Assembly: GCA_002451695.1 (NCBI GenBank)
Contig: DKDC01000023.1
Span: 1 to 15,160, forward strand
DNA length: 15,160 bases
Source: Prevotellaceae bacterium UBA6858
GTDB taxonomy: Bacteria > Bacteroidota > Bacteroidia > Bacteroidales > Bacteroidaceae
Direction: 5' to 3'
Every line of letters starts with the position of its first letter. Position 1 is the first letter of the stretch. Positions 1-5,894 of this stretch are shown piece after piece. A program made the translations under genes and the position numbers. The notes under the pieces were generated by a model. That model was not told where the DNA came from, ran no database searches, and saw only the letters and a list, made by a program, of their open reading frames with translations.

Positions 1-68
1 TATGTCTGATATAATTCAAATTACATCAGACCTTTTTTCTCCGTCTTCAAACCCCTTAAAGACAAACC
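1..68 (+). repeat. Left-end truncated copy of the 21-bp intergenic repeat with T-run tail
   Basis: The window opens inside the repeat also seen at 3321-3445 and 5976-6075. Arms GTCTGAT (4-10) and ATCAGAC (25-31) form an imperfect hairpin that continues inward through AATT pairings, followed by six T (33-38). The downstream bases, with CTTCAAACC and AAGACAAACCC, resemble the TTGCAAAC...CTGAAAAACAAA tail of the other copies. The hairpin plus T-run looks like an intrinsic terminator reading rightward and could end transcription of a gene lying left of the window. A weaker hairpin with arms ACCCCTT (51-57) and AAGGGGT (76-82) follows. Repeat identity is clear; the terminator role is inferred. Confidence 0.8.
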
Positions 69-184
69 CGTTACAAAGGGGTGATTTTATTGCCTCCGGC
101 ATGAACTTCCCAAGCCGCCTGTTGTAAAATTGCGCATCGGCAAGGCATTTTGTGCAAAAAACGGACGATTTTCAACCAAAAATT

Positions 185-214
185 TTGTCATATAAATCAA
201 TAGCCTTAATTTTG
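185..214 (+). promoter_or_regulatory. Bacteroidota-type promoter for acpP-fabF-rnc
   Basis: The -7 element TAATTTTG (207-214) fits the Bacteroidota consensus TAnnTTTG, and a TTG at 185-187 lies 19 bases upstream, the expected spacing for the -33 element. Transcription should start near 220, giving a leader of about 35 bases before the acpP ATG. This is the only promoter in the window where both elements match. Confidence 0.75.
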
Positions 215-255
215 CAGCCTGATATAACAATATTATTTATCAAATTAGTAAGATC

Positions 256-492
256 ATGTCTGATATCGAATCAAAAGTAAAAGCTATCATTGTTGACAAA
301 CTCGGTGTTGATGAAGCCGAAGTAAAGAACGAAGCAAGTTTCGCAAACGATCTGGGCGCTGACTCTCTTGACACTGTAGAGCTCATCATGGAGTTCGAAA
401 AGGAGTTCCAGATTCAGATCCCCGACGACCAGGCTGAGAAAATCTCTACCGTGGGCGACGCTGTAGCATATATCGAGGCGAACGTTAAGTAA
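256..492 (+). CDS. acpP: Acyl carrier protein
   Basis: This small acidic cytosolic protein carries growing acyl chains during type II fatty acid synthesis on a 4'-phosphopantetheine arm. The 78-residue length is normal for the family. The motif GADSLD holds Ser37, the residue modified by holo-ACP synthase, and helix II follows (TVELIMEFEKEF). The start MSDIESKVKAIIVDKLGV is typical of Bacteroidota ACPs and supports the ATG at 256. A well-matched promoter lies just upstream, and fabF begins 31 bases after the stop, so the two are almost certainly co-transcribed. The first 11 bases of the gene (ATGTCTGATAT) also match the start of the nearby repeat, probably by chance. Confidence 0.97.
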   Translation: MSDIESKVKAIIVDKLGVDEAEVKNEASFANDLGADSLDTVELIMEFEKEFQIQIPDDQAEKISTVGDAVAYIEANVK

Positions 493-523
493 CCACTTAA
501 CGTTCTTCCTTTAACATCTCACG

Positions 524-1789
524 ATGGAATTGAAAAGAGTTGTCGTAACCGGCATCGGCGCGATAACTCCGCTTGGCAAGACTGCGCCCGAAACATGGGA
601 GAATGCCAAACGGGGCGTAAGCGGTGCTGCCGAGATTACGCATTTTGATACATCCAAGTTCAAGACCCACTTCGCGTGCGAGGTGAAGGGCTACAACGCC
701 CAGGACTACTTCGACCGCAAGGAAGTGCGCAAGATGGACCTCTACGAGCAGTACGCGATAATAGCTGCCGACGAGGCCATAAAGGACTGCGGATGGGATT
801 TGGAAAAAGTTGACAAGAACGAAATAGGTGTCGTGTTCGGCGTAGGCATCGGCGGCATCCGCACATTCGAAGAGGAGTCCGTCAACTACGCCAAGACAGG
901 CGAGACCCTCGGCCCGCGCTATTCGCCATTCTTCATCCCCAAGATGATTTCCGACATAGCAGCCGGGCAGATTTCCATCAACTACGGTTTCCACGGCCCC
1001 AACTTCGCCACAACCTCCGCCTGCGCCTCCTCCACCAACGCCCTTGCCAGCGCGTTCAACCTAATACGTCTGGGCAAGGCAAATGCAATCGTTGCGGGCG
1101 GCGCCGAAGCCGCAATCTGGCCCACTGGAGTGGGAGGCTTCAACGCGATGCACGCACTTTCCACACGCAATGACGACCCGCAGCACGCCTCACGTCCGTT
1201 CAGCGCATCGCGCGACGGCTTCATCATGGGCGAGGGAGCGGGAGTGCTCATCCTTGAGGAACTTGAACACGCCCTGAAACGCGGCGCACACATATACGCC
1301 GAAATTGCGGGCGCGGGAATGTCGGCCGACGCTCACCACATCACAGCCTCCCACCCCGAAGGACTCGGCGCGAAACTCGTGATGACACGCGCACTGCAAG
1401 ACGCGGAAATGAAGCCCGAAGACATAGATTACATCAATGTTCACGGAACTTCCACACCCGTAGGCGACCGCTCCGAGGCACTCGCCATTAAGGATGTGTT
1501 CGGAGACCACGCCTACAAACTCAACATAAGCTCCACAAAGTCCATGACAGGACACCTTCTCGGTGCAGCGGGAGCCGTTGAGGCACTGTTCTCTGTTAAG
1601 GCGGTTGAGGAGGACATCGTTCCCCCGACAATCAACCACGAGGAAGGCGATGACGACCCCGAAATTGACTACAACCTGAACTTCACGTTCAACAAGGCGC
1701 AGAAGCGCACCGTGCGTGCAGCCCTGAGCAACACATTCGGGTTTGGCGGACACAACGCCTGCATCATCGTAAAGAAATTCGCGAAATAA
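524..1789 (+). CDS. fabF: Beta-ketoacyl-ACP synthase II
   Basis: FabF condenses malonyl-ACP with acyl-ACP to extend fatty acids by two carbons in the cytosol. The 421-residue protein has the full KAS II signature: nucleophile Cys167 in TTSACASS, His307 in NVHGTSTPVGD, Lys339 in SSTKSMTGH, and His344 in GHLLGAAG. The glycine-rich end NTFGFGGHN (403-411) is the usual KAS loop. The start MELKRVVVTGIG gives the normal N-terminus. It lies 31 bases after acpP, whose product is its substrate carrier, and 48 bases before rnc. No separate promoter was seen. The Cys-His-His triad and the acpP linkage favour FabF over FabB. Confidence 0.96.
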   Translation: MELKRVVVTGIGAITPLGKTAPETWENAKRGVSGAAEITHFDTSKFKTHFACEVKGYNAQDYFDRKEVRKMDLYEQYAIIAADEAIKDCGWDLEKVDKNEIGVVFGVGIGGIRTFEEESVNYAKTGETLGPRYSPFFIPKMISDIAAGQISINYGFHGPNFATTSACASSTNALASAFNLIRLGKANAIVAGGAEAAIWPTGVGGFNAMHALSTRNDDPQHASRPFSASRDGFIMGEGAGVLILEELEHALKRGAHIYAEIAGAGMSADAHHITASHPEGLGAKLVMTRALQDAEMKPEDIDYINVHGTSTPVGDRSEALAIKDVFGDHAYKLNISSTKSMTGHLLGAAGAVEALFSVKAVEEDIVPPTINHEEGDDDPEIDYNLNFTFNKAQKRTVRAALSNTFGFGGHNACIIVKKFAK

Positions 1790-1837
1790 AAACTTTGGGC
1801 TTGACAAGCATTTTCATAAAGTTGACACAAAAACTGA

Positions 1838-2977
1838 ATGATTAATTTCATAGACAAACTAAAGCTCCCTTTCCGCAAGGACAAGGAGCTTTTTTCATCC
1901 CTGCACTCCATTCTGGGTTTCTACCCCCACGACATAAACATCTACAAACAGGCTCTGTCGCACAGTTCCAACGCCATGCAGACCGAAGGCGGGCAGCGGC
2001 TCAACAACGAACGCCTTGAATTTCTCGGCGACGCGATAATCGAGGCCGTTACAAGCGACATCGTTTACCGCCACTTCAACAAAAAGCGCGAGGGCTTCCT
2101 CACAACAACGCGCAGCAAGCTCGTGCAAAGGGACACCCTCAACAAAATGGCGCAGGAAGTGGGCATCGACAAGCTCATCCGCACCAGCGGGCACCAAAGC
2201 GGGCACAACAGCTACATAGGCGGCAACGCCTTCGAGGCGATAGTGGGCGCGATATACCTCGACAGGGGCTACAAATACTGTATGTGGTTCCTGAAAAGCC
2301 GCATAATAGCCGCCCACCTCAACCTCAACGAGGTGGCAAAAAAAGAGGTGAACTTCAAGAGCAAGCTGCTTGAATGGTCGCAGCGCAACCGCCTGCGGAC
2401 AGACTTCGCGTCAAACGACCCGGCGAAAGACGCCGCCACAAGCGAAAAGCCGGCTTTCACAGCCACCGTGATGATTGAGGGCGTGGAGTGCGGCAAAGGC
2501 AGCGGCTTTTCGAAAAAGGAAAGCCACCAGAACGCTGCACGCGAAACGCTCGTAATCCTCAACAGCAGCAAGCAGAAAATCGCGGAAATCCTGAAGTCAA
2601 AGGAACAACGCACGGCAATGGAGGCTGAACTCGTGTGCGTGCCGCCACGTGTGGGCGACGGCAACGGCAAACAGCGCACACGCCCCAAACGCAGGAACTC
2701 CGCACCGCAGCGGGCGCAGGGTGAGGCGCAGGAAAATGCGGCTTGCTACGCCGGCACGCCAAAAGCGGACGCACTCAGCCAGAGCGCAAAGGCGTGCGCC
2801 AAAAACGCCAGTCTGTCAGAGAACCCGGAATACACCGAAAGCGGGAAAAGCAACCGCAACCGCAAAAACCGTCCGCGCCGCCGCAGGCCGCGCACAAAGC
2901 CGGACGGCACACAAAACCAAGACAACGGCAGGGACGCAATAATCGCCGAAGCCGAAAACAAGGCATTCTGCGAATAG
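1838..2977 (+). CDS. rnc: Ribonuclease III with long basic C-terminal tail
   Basis: RNase III cuts double-stranded RNA during rRNA processing and mRNA turnover. Residues about 20-160 form the nuclease domain with the signature NERLEFLGDAI (57-67), in which Glu61 and Asp65 match E. coli E41 and D45. The second acidic site reads GNAFEAIVGAIYLD with Glu133 matching E117, while Asn130 stands where E. coli has D114. Residues about 173-242 form the dsRNA-binding domain (FKSKLLEW ... KKESHQNAARETL). Residues about 255-379 are an extra low-complexity tail rich in Arg, Lys, Asn and Ala, including RNRKNRPRRRRPRTK, absent from the roughly 226-residue E. coli enzyme. It is the third gene of the acpP operon, an arrangement common in Bacteroidota. 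A strong hairpin terminator follows 55 bases after the stop. Confidence 0.95.
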   Translation: MINFIDKLKLPFRKDKELFSSLHSILGFYPHDINIYKQALSHSSNAMQTEGGQRLNNERLEFLGDAIIEAVTSDIVYRHFNKKREGFLTTTRSKLVQRDTLNKMAQEVGIDKLIRTSGHQSGHNSYIGGNAFEAIVGAIYLDRGYKYCMWFLKSRIIAAHLNLNEVAKKEVNFKSKLLEWSQRNRLRTDFASNDPAKDAATSEKPAFTATVMIEGVECGKGSGFSKKESHQNAARETLVILNSSKQKIAEILKSKEQRTAMEAELVCVPPRVGDGNGKQRTRPKRRNSAPQRAQGEAQENAACYAGTPKADALSQSAKACAKNASLSENPEYTESGKSNRNRKNRPRRRRPRTKPDGTQNQDNGRDAIIAEAENKAFCE

Positions 2978-3031
2978 CCCAAGCGCCAACAACAGGCGCA
3001 AATGCAGAAGACGCGCCCGTTGGCACACCAC

Positions 3032-3082
3032 AAAATTCCGCCGCACGGATTAACGACGCTTGTCCATGCGGCGGAATTTTTT
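3032..3082 (+). terminator. Intrinsic terminator of the acpP-fabF-rnc operon
   Basis: Perfect 14-bp arms AAAATTCCGCCGCA (3032-3045) and TGCGGCGGAATTTT (3067-3080) enclose a 21-base loop, and the right arm runs into a six-T stretch (3077-3082). It lies 55 bases after the rnc stop. The four A at the left edge could allow weak termination from the other side. A similar AAAATT...AATTTTT inverted repeat precedes the palindrome block in the other gene-free region (5792-5877), so this terminator may belong to the composite repeat. Confidence 0.85.
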
Positions 3083-3091
3083 GCATGCGGT

Positions 3092-3130
3092 GCGGTTCAT
3101 GCGCTGGTGTACAGGGCGCATACAACAAGC
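3092..3130 (+). repeat. Degenerate copy of the GC-rich palindrome unit (copy A)
   Basis: The sequence GCGGTTCATGCGCTGGTGTA followed by CAGGGCGCATACAA aligns with 5895-5939 (GCGGCTCATGCGGTGGTGTA, then CAGGGCGTATGCAATACGCC) and with 3240-3284. The right half of the palindrome has decayed here (GCATACAACAAGC). It is the weakest of three copies of a roughly 45-bp unit. Confidence 0.65.
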
Positions 3131-3174
3131 ATCACAAACGCGCAAACAGCAATCAACCAAAGAACCGCGCCGCC

Positions 3175-3284
3175 GTAGGGGCGTATGGCATACGTCCGGA
3201 ATTGCGCGGTTTTGCAATGTCGCGGCGGCGGTTTGCGGCGCGGCTCGTGCGGCTGTGTGAAGGGCGTATGCCATACGCCCCTAC
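3175..3284. repeat. 110-bp unit bounded by perfect 20-bp inverted repeats
   Basis: The left end GTAGGGGCGTATGGCATACG (3175-3194) is the exact reverse complement of the right end CGTATGCCATACGCCCCTAC (3265-3284). The right end also sits inside a 19-base self-palindrome GGGCGTATGCCATACGCCC (3262-3280). The 70 bases between them are GC-rich and carry no gene. The structure resembles the end repeats of a miniature non-autonomous element, but no target-site duplication is evident at the edges. The right half doubles as the palindrome block of the composite repeat that continues to 3445. Confidence 0.8.
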
Positions 3285-3320
3285 AATTATTGCAAAACCA
3301 AAACCGATTGTTCTTTCCCA

Positions 3321-3404
3321 AATACTCTGAAAACTACATCGGACATAGGAAAAACTACGTCCTATGCAGAAAAAATTATGTCTGATATAATCCAGACTAC
3401 ATCA
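3321..3404 (+). repeat. 21-bp imperfect tandem repeats, four units
   Basis: Units begin at 3321, 3342, 3363 and 3384, each 21 bases, with a shared pattern of A-rich middle and a TC-containing end (ACTACATCG, ACTACGTCC, ATTATGTCT, ACTACATCA). The first unit is the most diverged. Neighbouring units form alternating inverted repeats, for example CATAGG (3344-3349) with CCTATG (3361-3366), and GTCTGAT with ATCAGAC. Read in frame, the units give seven-residue peptides of the type DIxxTTS. Confidence 0.85.
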
Positions 3405-3414
3405 GACCTTTTTT
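3380..3414 (+). terminator. Terminator-like hairpin at the end of repeat copy I
   Basis: Arms GTCTGAT (3380-3386) and ATCAGAC (3401-3407) pair, and a run of six T (3409-3414) follows after one C. It could act as a second, backup terminator for rightward transcription escaping the stronger hairpin at 3032-3082. The 7-bp AT-containing stem is modest, so function is uncertain. Confidence 0.5.
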
Positions 3415-3509
3415 CGCCAACTTGCAACGTGCTGAAAAACAAACTCTTGCTCTTGTTTGGCAATATTCGTTCAATTTACACTGCATCAGCCGTTTACGCC
3501 TTGACGCAC

Positions 3510-3551
3510 AAAAAAACCACGGCAGTCTCCCAAATCGGGGGTTTGCCGTGG
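3510..3551 (-). terminator. Intrinsic terminator of the M13 peptidase gene
   Basis: On the plus strand, CCACGGCA (3517-3524) and TGCCGTGG (3544-3551) are perfect inverted arms, with inner CCC/GGG pairing. Seven A (3510-3516) on the left become a seven-T run on the minus strand after the stem. It lies about 40 bases after the peptidase stop and has the classic form for leftward termination. Confidence 0.9.
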
Positions 3552-3589
3552 CTTTGGTGTGTTATTAATACCGTATCTGCCGGTCGGGA

Positions 3590-5623
3590 TTACCAGATGT
3601 GCGCACGCTTGTCGGCGGGCACGAAGAGTTTGTCGCCCTCCTTTATGCCGAACGCCGAATACCACGCGTCAATCATCGGCAGCGCGGCGTTCACGCGCAG
3701 ACTGTTGGGCGAATGCACGTCGCTGTTCACTATGTAAGCCACGAACTGCGGTGCTATGTTGCTTGCCCACATCCTGCCGTAGGCGAGGAAGAACCGCTGT
3801 TCGGGCGTGAAGCCCTCCTTGACGCCGAGCGGATTGTTGAGCATGGAGTTCTTCAATGCCTGGAAAGCGATGTTTATGCCGCCGTTGTCGCCTATGTTCT
3901 CGCCGAGGGTTTTCTTTCCGTTAACCTTCAGTCCCGGCTGCATTTCCTTGCTTCCGAACCAGTCCTCAAGCACTTTTCCGCGTGCGTCGAAGTTTTTCTT
4001 GTCCTCGTCAGTCCACCAGTTTTTCAAATTTCCGTCCTTGTCATACGCGCAGCCCTGATCGTCGAAACCGTGGCTCATTTCGTGTCCTATCACGCAGCCT
4101 ATCGCGCCGTAGTTCGCCGCATCATCGGCCTCGGGGTCGAAGAACGGCGGCTGCAGTATAGCCGCAGGGAAGTTTATGCTGTTGAACGTGGGGTTATAGA
4201 ACGCGTTCACCGTCTGCGGCGTGCAGCCGAGCTGGTGGCGGTCAACGGGCCTGTGCCAGTAATACTCAATCTCGCCCTTGCGCGAAGCCACCGTTATCTG
4301 GTCGAGGTTCTCGCGCAGAGACTTGCTCTCGTCCACCTGCACGTATTTCTCCAAACCCTCCCATTTGTCGGGGTATCCCACGTTTATCACCATGCCGTTG
4401 AGCTTGTCGAGGGCGTTTTGCTTTGTGGTTTCGCTCATCCATGTGTTGTCCTTAATGCGCTCGGCAAAGGCCGCCTGCAGGTTCTTTATCATCAGGTACA
4501 CCCTCTGCTTGTTGCTTTCGGGGAAGTATTTCGCCACATACAGCTTGCCTATTGTCTCGCCCAGCATGCGGTCGAGAAATCCCACGGCGCGTTTCCAGCG
4601 CGGCTGCTGCTCCTTCAGGCCGTATGTGGTCTTGAGATACTCAAACCTGCGGTTGCCGAAAGCGTCGGAGAGAGTGTTTGCCGCAGACGACACCACCGAC
4701 ACCTCCATATTGGCCTTGATTGCCTCGAGGTCGGCGTTCGCAAGAATGTTCTCCACCTCGTGCAGCGGTTCGGGCTGCTTGACGTTCACGGTGTCGATGT
4801 CGGAAGGCCAGCCGTATATGTCGCAGAACGTTTTCCAGTCAATGCCCTTGAAGTCCTGCAACAGCTGCCGCCAACTCATGAGGTGCGTGTTTTCCTTTGG
4901 GTTGCGCCTTTTAACCTGGTCGTAGCTCTTTTTTGCCATTTGGGTTTCGAGGGCGAAAACCGCCTGCATCTTTTTCTCGGCAACAGCCTCCTTGTTGCCC
5001 ACCATTTTAAGATAATCCTTCATGAGGCTTTTGTAAGCCTCCACTACAGCCTTCTGCTGCTCGTTGGGGTTTGTGTAGTATTCAGGATCAAGCCCTATGC
5101 CGCTCTGATAGGCGGTGAACATATACTCCCCTGCCTTGTTGGGGTTTATGCCCAGACCGAAACCGAACAGCTCCGTGCCGTAGCCTTTCGCCCCAAGCTC
5201 AAACATGAGCCTGACGCACTCCTTGCGGTCCTTCACCTTGCGTATTCTTGCGAGGGTCTTTTTGATTGGCGCGTAGCCCTGTTTGTTGCGCCTCACGCTG
5301 TCCATGTACATACGGTAGAGCGCACCGAGCTTCTGCCCGTCAGTGCCCTGCGGCAACTTCTTGGCGGCATATTCCGCCACAAGCCCCTTTATGCGGTCGT
5401 TGTTCTGCTCCTCAAGATCGACAAACGCGCCGTTCATGGGGTGCACGGCATCGAGCGGATGGCTTTTCAGCCAGTTTCCCGCTGAATATTCGTAAAAATC
5501 GTCTCCGGGCTTTACGTTCAAGTCCATGTTTGCCTTGTCAATGCCGCTCTTCAGTTCCTGCGCCCGGATTGGGGCGGCAATTCCAAACAGTACCACGGCA
5601 ATCATTACCAATTTGCTTTTCAT
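3590..5623 (-). CDS. Exported M13-family zinc metallopeptidase (neprilysin/PepO-like)
   Basis: M13 peptidases cut short peptides with a zinc-bound water. The 677-residue protein starts with a Sec signal peptide (MKSKLVMIAVVLFGIAAPIRA, cleavage likely after Ala21) and no lipobox, so a periplasmic or secreted location is expected. The zinc site is HEMSH (His514, Glu515, His518), with the third ligand Glu575 and Asp579 in ENIGDNGG. NAFYNP (473-478) matches the substrate-backbone Asn-Ala-Tyr/Phe motif, RVN (643-645) fits the conserved Arg near the active site, and the chain ends in the family-typical Trp (HIW). Length is normal. It is transcribed alone, leftward, with its own promoter region and terminator. 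The substrate is unknown. A 628-codon frame on the opposite strand is only a shadow. Confidence 0.95.
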   Translation of the reverse strand: MKSKLVMIAVVLFGIAAPIRAQELKSGIDKANMDLNVKPGDDFYEYSAGNWLKSHPLDAVHPMNGAFVDLEEQNNDRIKGLVAEYAAKKLPQGTDGQKLGALYRMYMDSVRRNKQGYAPIKKTLARIRKVKDRKECVRLMFELGAKGYGTELFGFGLGINPNKAGEYMFTAYQSGIGLDPEYYTNPNEQQKAVVEAYKSLMKDYLKMVGNKEAVAEKKMQAVFALETQMAKKSYDQVKRRNPKENTHLMSWRQLLQDFKGIDWKTFCDIYGWPSDIDTVNVKQPEPLHEVENILANADLEAIKANMEVSVVSSAANTLSDAFGNRRFEYLKTTYGLKEQQPRWKRAVGFLDRMLGETIGKLYVAKYFPESNKQRVYLMIKNLQAAFAERIKDNTWMSETTKQNALDKLNGMVINVGYPDKWEGLEKYVQVDESKSLRENLDQITVASRKGEIEYYWHRPVDRHQLGCTPQTVNAFYNPTFNSINFPAAILQPPFFDPEADDAANYGAIGCVIGHEMSHGFDDQGCAYDKDGNLKNWWTDEDKKNFDARGKVLEDWFGSKEMQPGLKVNGKKTLGENIGDNGGINIAFQALKNSMLNNPLGVKEGFTPEQRFFLAYGRMWASNIAPQFVAYIVNSDVHSPNSLRVNAALPMIDAWYSAFGIKEGDKLFVPADKRAHIW

Positions 5624-5679
5624 CTTTGCTTGTATCTTATGAAACCGTTATTTTGTACCAACATTTTGATTTCGGGGTG

Positions 5680-5687
5680 CAAAGTAA
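5680..5687 (-). promoter_or_regulatory. Probable -7 element for the M13 peptidase gene
   Basis: The minus strand reads TTACTTTG followed by CACCCC, one base off TAnnTTTG and of a form common before Bacteroidota genes. It would place the start of transcription near 5674, about 50 bases before the ATG. A ten-A tract (5686-5695) lies at its upstream edge. No TTG at the ideal -33 spacing was found. Confidence 0.45.
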
Positions 5688-5791
5688 AAAAAAAACTCAC
5701 TTTCCGCCATTTTCAAGCGTGAATTTTCCGCTGAATTTCAACAATTAGCGGCAAAACGCCATGCCCGCCGCACAAAAGCCGCAACGCAGTG

Positions 5792-5876
5792 AAAATTGCG
5801 CCTTCCCCGCGTCCAAACATACAAACGCAAGACACACGGAAAAAACTACACCCTTTGTAAATTGTGGCGCAATTTT
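5792..5876. repeat. Inverted repeat preceding the palindrome block (copy II)
   Basis: AAAATTGCGCC (5792-5802) and GGCGCAATTTT (5866-5876) are perfect 11-bp arms around a 63-base loop, and a further T and C follow. The arrangement parallels the AAAATTCCGCCGCA/TGCGGCGGAATTTT hairpin at 3032-3080: in both cases the T-rich right arm ends 11-18 bases before a GCGGyTCATGCG palindrome block. The loop is long for a terminator. Confidence 0.6.
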
Positions 5877-5894
5877 TCGGCGGTGGGGCGCGAT

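Larger units (their letters stand above)
3240..3445 (+). repeat. Composite intergenic repeat, copy I: palindrome block, 21-bp units, T-run tail
   Basis: This copy has the palindrome block (3240-3284), a spacer with GCAAAACCAAAACC, a tandem array (3321-3404), and the tail GACCTTTTTTCG continuing into TTGCAAC and CTGAAAAACAAAC. The AGG at 3261 lies exactly 60 bases before the first tandem unit. The same 60-base distance is found in copy II (5916 to 5976). Palindrome, spacer, array and tail occur in the same order and orientation in both copies, which argues for one compound element rather than chance neighbours. Confidence 0.8.
2978..3589. other. Gene-free region between convergent rnc and M13 peptidase genes
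   Basis: This 612-base stretch holds, in order, the rnc terminator, a degenerate palindrome unit (3092-3130), an inverted pair of palindrome blocks (3175-3284), a 21-bp tandem array with T-run tail (3321-3415), and the minus-strand terminator of the peptidase gene (3510-3551). Several open frames of 60-120 codons cross it, but they run through repeats in more than one frame and show no recognisable domain, so I do not call genes. A minus-strand frame over 3106-3178 encodes a hydrophobic stretch but lacks a convincing start. Confidence 0.8.

Noticed and set aside
1802..1837. Two TTGACA hexamers between fabF and rnc as a sigma-70 type promoter.
   Set aside because: Bacteroidota promoters use the TAnnTTTG/-33 TTG pattern, and no matching -7 element follows in this 48-base gap.
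3097..3321. A minus-strand frame with a hydrophobic stretch (LWLIAVCAFVMLVVCALYTS), possibly a small membrane peptide.
   Set aside because: It has no nearby start codon, its N-terminal half reads through the palindromic repeats, and no promoter was seen.
3321..3404. CRISPR array.
   Set aside because: The units are 21 bp, directly adjacent and imperfect, with no unique spacers and no cas genes.
3378..3737. A 119-codon frame starting MSDIIQTTSDLFS.
   Set aside because: It begins in the tandem repeat, then runs through the M13 terminator and into the 3' end of the M13 gene on the opposite strand. The repeat peptide is reported as a finding, but this frame as a whole is not a credible gene.
3599..5485. 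A 628-codon plus-strand frame opposite the M13 peptidase.
   Set aside because: It is codon-aligned antisense to a gene with intact catalytic motifs. The composition is a mirror of the sense codons and no domain is seen.
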